Source: Geoglobus ahangari
Lineage (GTDB): Archaea > Halobacteriota > Archaeoglobi > Archaeoglobales > Archaeoglobaceae
Reading direction: 5' to 3'
DNA length: 64,000 bases
Assembly: GCF_001006045.1 (NCBI RefSeq)
Contig: NZ_CP011267.1
Coordinates: 1,116,001 to 1,180,000, forward strand
The translations under genes and the position numbers were made by a program. Under the pieces are notes generated by a model. That model was not told where the DNA came from, searched no databases, and saw nothing but the letters and a program-made list of their open reading frames with translations. The stretch's first letter is position 1; the number at the start of each line of letters is the position of its first letter. Shown piece after piece: positions 60,494 through 64,000 of this stretch.

Positions 60494-61568
60494 GTGGTAA
60501 AATTAGCGGTCGCTCAGGTCTCCCCGTAGTACATGGACAGGGAAGGCACGGTAGATGTGGCGTGCAAAGCCATCGAGGAGGCTGGAAGGAAGGGTGCGAG
60601 ACTGATCGCCTTTCCAGAAACGTCCATCCCCGGGTATCCCTACTGGAGAAGCGCCACAGGATCGAGGTGGGCAGAGTACATGGTCGAGTACCAGAAAAAC
60701 TCCGTGAGGATTCCCGACGATCTCGGCAGCATACTCGACTCTTCAGGAGATGCGGGCATCACCACTGTCATCGGGGTTAGCGAGCTTGACACAACTGCCG
60801 GAAGCAGGACGCTCTACAACACGATTGTCTTCATAAGCTCAGAGGGAGAGGTCATGGGAAGGCACAGGAAGCTGATGCCGACCCACGGGGAGAGGATGGT
60901 GTGGGGTCTTGGAGATGGAACCGATCTGAGGACGTACAGAACGGAGCACGGAGTGTTGGGCGGGCTGATATGCTATGAGAACCACATGACTCCTGTTAAG
61001 TCATTGCTCGCTCTCATGGGGGAGGAGATCCAACTTCGCGCTATGGCCGGGGTACTGGGTAGCTGAAAGGACAACTGCCAGCAAGAGGAGGTTCGATCCG
61101 GAGAGGGACAGCATAACCAGCTGCGACATAGATTCGGCTGTGAGGGAGTATGCCTTCGAAACCCAGACCTTTGTTGTGAGCGCCAACATGTTTCTCGAGC
61201 CAGACATCCTTCCTGATGGCTCCTTCGACATCGCCGCTGGCGGAAGTGCAGTTGTCAACCCCTCCGGGCTCTACATCGTGGAGCCGGTGTTTGATGGCGA
61301 GACAATCATCTACGCTGAACTCGACCCAGAGGAGAGGATGGCGACAAAAGCGTACTTCGACTGCGTGGGCCACTACAGCCGGTGGGATGTGGTTCAGTTA
61401 GTGTACAGGGCTAAGAGCTCCAGACCGCTTGAGCTCTTCGAGAGCGTGAGCGAGGAGGTGCTCTCATCGAGGAAGCTCGAGGAAATCCTGAATGAATACG
61501 GCACCAGACTCAAGAAGGTGGAGGAGGTTGTGGAAAAGCTGAGAAATATGCTGGAAAAAGCGGGTTAA
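60494..61568 (+). pseudogene. nitrilase-family amidohydrolase, broken by amber codon and frameshift
   Basis: From GTG 60494 the frame reads VVKLAVAQVSP, then TAG at 60527-60529, then YMDREGTVDVA. The catalytic Glu (FPETSIPGYP), Lys (RHRKLMPTHGERMVWG) and Cys (GLICYENHMTP) are all present. Near 61030-61040, after MGEEIQL, the frame shifts: the other frame continues 'ALWPGYWVAERTTASKRRFDPERD', then 'EYAFETQTFVVSANMF' to a stop at 61568. Corrected length is about 357 residues, normal for nitrile hydrolases. Two lesions argue for a true pseudogene, though re-initiation at ATG 60533 could bypass the first. Confidence 0.8.
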
Positions 61569-62623
61569 ACGAACATCTGCTTGGGAGGCTGCTTCGCAGG
61601 CTTCGACACCTTCTGAACCGAGTTGAGGAGGTCCTGAGTCGTTATAACATCCCTGCCCTCGACTATCGCCTTGTGGAGCGACGCCTTTATCACCTTCTCC
61701 ACGAGATCTCTCCCCGAGAAACCCTCCGTAACTCTCGCCACCTCCTCGAGGTTTGCGTTGACCGGGAGCGGAAAGTCCTCGAGGCTCTTCTTGAGTATCA
61801 TATACCTCTCCTCGCTGTCCGGCATCCTGAACTCGATCTCCTCCTCAAACCTGCTCCGGATTGAGGGGTCGAGCATGTCAATCCTGTTTGTGGCTGCTAT
61901 AGTGCATATCCCCTCATTCCTCTCTATTCCATCAAGCTCCGTGAGAATCGCGTTTACGACCTCGCTCACATCACCTCTCAGATCCTGATAGCTCCTGTCG
62001 AGGGCTATGCTGTCGAACTCGTCAAGAAATACTATGCACGGCGCAACCTGTCTCGCCTTCTCGTAGAGCTCGTGTATCCTCCTCGCCCCATCGCCAACGT
62101 GCTCTCCAATAAGCCTCGTGGACTTTACCGAGAGGAATGGGACGTGGGCCTCGTTTGCGAGAGCCTTCGCGGTCATCGTCTTCCCCGTTCCGGGTGGGCC
62201 GTAGAAGAGGATGTTCTTCGGAGCCCACTTTCCGAACTTCTCAGGGTTCTTCAGGTACTCCAGAATGATCCTCGCCTTCTTCTTGGCGTCTTCCTGCCCA
62301 ACAACATCGTCGAGCTTCACGTCCACGACTATCTCGGTGACGATCTCGTTCGACTCGCTCTCCACGAGGAATATCGTGTGGTCTCCCACGAAGCCCTCTT
62401 CCGGCTCGCATCCAGTAACCTCGAATGCGAAGTCGGGGAACATCCTGACGTCGAACAGCATCTTCCCCCTGTATACGTACTCTCCCCTCCACTGCTCCTT
62501 TGCATAGCGGTCAAAGACCTTGAGGTTGTCTACCTTCGGGTACTCGTGGTAGCTGGCCTTCAGCGGATAGCCCAGAGGGCGCAGGATGACGTATCTGATC
62601 TCTCCCTTACTCCTGCCAGTCAT
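61565..62623 (-). CDS. AAA ATPase, AMA-like archaeal family
   Basis: 352 residues. An N-terminal beta domain of about 95 residues is followed by one AAA module: Walker A FYGPPGTGKTMTAK, pore-loop region, Walker B CIVFLDEFDSIA, sensor 1 AATNR, arginine finger region SIRSRFEEEIEF. A single AAA domain with this N-terminal domain matches the AMA ATPases known from Archaeoglobus and methanogens, which have been linked to proteasomes. The C-terminus here (KQMFV) is not a clear HbYX motif. Convergent with the nitrilase remnant, overlapping four bases. Confidence 0.8.
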   Translation of the reverse strand: MTGRSKGEIRYVILRPLGYPLKASYHEYPKVDNLKVFDRYAKEQWRGEYVYRGKMLFDVRMFPDFAFEVTGCEPEEGFVGDHTIFLVESESNEIVTEIVVDVKLDDVVGQEDAKKKARIILEYLKNPEKFGKWAPKNILFYGPPGTGKTMTAKALANEAHVPFLSVKSTRLIGEHVGDGARRIHELYEKARQVAPCIVFLDEFDSIALDRSYQDLRGDVSEVVNAILTELDGIERNEGICTIAATNRIDMLDPSIRSRFEEEIEFRMPDSEERYMILKKSLEDFPLPVNANLEEVARVTEGFSGRDLVEKVIKASLHKAIVEGRDVITTQDLLNSVQKVSKPAKQPPKQMFV

Positions 62624-62667
62624 TCAAACCGAAAAACTATTTGAACTTATTAATAATCTTTGCCCTT

Positions 62668-63213
62668 ATGAGACTGTTCGTAGCGATCGACATTTCAGAG
62701 GAGCTCAGAAAGGAGTTCGTTCCGCTCATTCAGCTCTTATCCGGCTATAAGGGCATAAAGCCCGTGGAACCGGAGAACCTCCACATAACCCTCAAGTTTC
62801 TCGGAGAGGTGAACGAGGCGAGGGCAGAGCTCATCAGGGACAGGCTCAGGCAGATAGACTTCGAGCCTTTCGAGATCGAGTTCAGGGGAATAGGCTACTT
62901 CCCAAGTCAGAGCTACATGAGGGTAGTTTGGGTGGGCGTGGAAGGAGAGGGAATCTACAGCCTCGCGGAGAAGGTCGAGAGGGAGATGAGGAAGCTGGGA
63001 TTCAGGAAGGACAAGGACTTCAGGGCCCACCTGACGGTCGGCAGGATTAAGAGAATAGACAGCGAGGCGAGAGCAAGGCTCGCAAGGCAGCTCGAGGACT
63101 TCAGCCGGGACTACGGAAGGATGCTCGTGGACAGGTTCAAGCTCAAGAAGTCCACCCTGACGCCAAAGGGCCCGATATACGAGGATGTGGAGGTCTTTGG
63201 TGGTAAGACATGA
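62668..63213 (+). CDS. thpR: RNA 2',3'-cyclic phosphodiesterase (2H family)
   Basis: 181 residues from ATG 62668 (MRLFVAIDISEELRKEF). Two HxT motifs, HITL (about residue 45) and HLTV (about residue 125), form the 2H active site. LigT/ThpR-type enzymes hydrolyse 2',3'-cyclic phosphates or ligate tRNA halves in vitro. The TATA-like TTATTAATA (about 62646-62655) gives a short leader. The stop overlaps the start of cca, which supports a role in tRNA processing. Confidence 0.9.
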   Translation: MRLFVAIDISEELRKEFVPLIQLLSGYKGIKPVEPENLHITLKFLGEVNEARAELIRDRLRQIDFEPFEIEFRGIGYFPSQSYMRVVWVGVEGEGIYSLAEKVEREMRKLGFRKDKDFRAHLTVGRIKRIDSEARARLARQLEDFSRDYGRMLVDRFKLKKSTLTPKGPIYEDVEVFGGKT

Positions 63214-64000
63214 GCAGCATCGAGGAAATTCTCAGGGAAGTCCTTCCGGAAGTGATTCCCGGGGAGGAGCTCGTCAGGAAGGCCAAGAAGGCTGAGGAGG
63301 AGCTGAGGAGGAGGCTCGACTCGGCTCTCTCAAATTACCCGGACATAGAGTACAGGTTTCTCGGCAGCTATGCGAGAGACACATGGCTCCCTGAGAGCCT
63401 CGAGATCGACGTTTTCCTCCTCTTTCCCGAGCACTACAGCTTTGAGGAGCTCGAGAGGATTGGGATAGAGGTCGGAAAGAGCGTGGTCGACAGCTACGAG
63501 ATGAGGTATGCCGCACACCCGTACGTCCACGGCCTCGTCGCTGGAGTGGAGGTCGATGTAGTTCCGTGCTACAGGCTGAAGAGCCCCGAGAGGATAAAGA
63601 GTGCCGTCGACAGGACCCCTTTCCATCACGAGTGGCTAAAGGACAGGATAAGGGGTAAGGAGAATGACGTGAGGCTGTTAAAGAGGTTTCTGAAGGCAGG
63701 AAACCTATACGGGGCGGAGTTCAAGGTCAGGGGGTTTTCGGGATACCTGTGCGAGCTGCTTGTGGTCTTCTACGGATCCTTCGAGAACCTCGTGAGGAAC
63801 GCGACGAGGTGGAGAAGGGAGATGGTTATTGATGTCGAGAACGGTAAAATCGAGCTGAAGAAAGATCAGCGGAGCCTGTTTGTTGTTGATCCGGTTGACA
63901 GGAAGAGGAACGTGGCGGCAAACCTGAGCGTTGACAACTTCGCGAGGTTCGTGGAGAGGTGCAGACTCTTCATCGAGAACCCGTCTCCCGAGTTCTTCAG
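63210..64000 (+). CDS. cca: CCA-adding tRNA nucleotidyltransferase, archaeal class I (partial)
   Basis: The first 263 codons; the gene runs past the window. The pol-beta catalytic site is GSYARDTWLPESLEIDVFLLF with the two carboxylates EID, and a third carboxylate in GVEVDVVPCY. 'TPFHHEWLKDRI' and 'NDVRLLKRFLKAGNLYG' are typical of archaeal Cca. Required here because none of the four tRNA genes in the window encodes CCA. ATG 63210 overlaps the thpR stop. Confidence 0.93.
   Translation, partial: MSSIEEILREVLPEVIPGEELVRKAKKAEEELRRRLDSALSNYPDIEYRFLGSYARDTWLPESLEIDVFLLFPEHYSFEELERIGIEVGKSVVDSYEMRYAAHPYVHGLVAGVEVDVVPCYRLKSPERIKSAVDRTPFHHEWLKDRIRGKENDVRLLKRFLKAGNLYGAEFKVRGFSGYLCELLVVFYGSFENLVRNATRWRREMVIDVENGKIELKKDQRSLFVVDPVDRKRNVAANLSVDNFARFVERCRLFIENPSPEFF

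Noticed and set aside
60527-60529. TAG in the nitrilase as a pyrrolysine codon
   Set aside because: No pyl genes are in view, the position normally holds Val, and a second lesion downstream shows that the gene is simply decayed.

Overview
The window is archaeal and fits the Archaeoglobales best (Archaeoglobus/Geoglobus/Ferroglobus-like). Evidence: TATA/BRE-type promoters, tRNA genes without encoded CCA plus a class I archaeal CCA-adding enzyme, aIF2-beta, CobY-type guanylyltransferase, an AMA-like AAA ATPase, and a large set of acyl-CoA catabolic genes. I cannot assign a species from sequence alone. The chromosomal backbone is compact, with many ATGA stop/start overlaps and convergent genes overlapping by about 10 bases. 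Several AT-richer islands sit beside tRNA genes.

Layout. 1-3.3 kb: end of a surface-type protein and an MFS exporter. 3.3-6.1 kb: two toxin-antitoxin-like pairs (HEPN/MNT, VapBC) around a coiled-coil gene. 6.2-15.3 kb: an acyl-CoA catabolic cluster of two thiolase-fold proteins, two DUF35 proteins, acyl-CoA dehydrogenase, enoyl-CoA hydratase, two convergent family III CoA-transferases and a Gate-domain membrane protein. Both thiolase-fold proteins lack the thiolase Cys and His residues, so with DUF35 they look more like retro-aldolases of the Ltp2 kind than thiolases. 15.4-22 kb: a methyltransferase and a metal-chelate/corrinoid ABC importer with a tandem-duplicated binding protein, facing pcm, cobY and cobS. 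22-33.4 kb: housekeeping genes (radical SAM, ASCH, adk, pyrH, DUF362 ferredoxin, E1-like, aIF2-beta, NSUN/RsmB) and two flavin-barrel proteins.

33.55-48.87 kb is an integrated element. The tRNA-Phe gene at the right end and a 45-bp copy of its 3' half at the left end bound a 15.27-kb unit. The integrase is split in SSV fashion: its N-terminal part runs into the tRNA at the right and its C-terminal part runs out of the repeat at the left. Joined across the core they give an in-frame 413-residue tyrosine recombinase. The cargo is a type I restriction-modification locus with two VapBC pairs, EVE, M48-like, HEPN and RHH proteins. hsdR, hsdM and hsdS (twice) each carry a small indel, and decayed copies of hsdM and antitoxins lie nearby. 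A 210-bp array of GTTGAT motifs and other repeats resemble a replication or partition region.

48.9-64 kb: tRNA-Arg(TCG), a DMT transporter, a 10-repeat CRISPR array followed by a CARF-wHTH protein and a Csx1-type HEPN RNase (no other cas genes in view), then tRNA-Leu(TAA), into which a second probable integrase N-terminal fragment runs. An AT-rich island follows with an RHH/zinc-ribbon protein that has a double GGTATACC operator. Then come an archaeal RecJ-like DHH protein, TrmO/TsaA, a two-gene AT-rich wHTH/HEPN-like operon next to tRNA-Arg(CCT), a nitrilase broken by an amber codon and a frameshift, the AAA ATPase, thpR and the start of cca.
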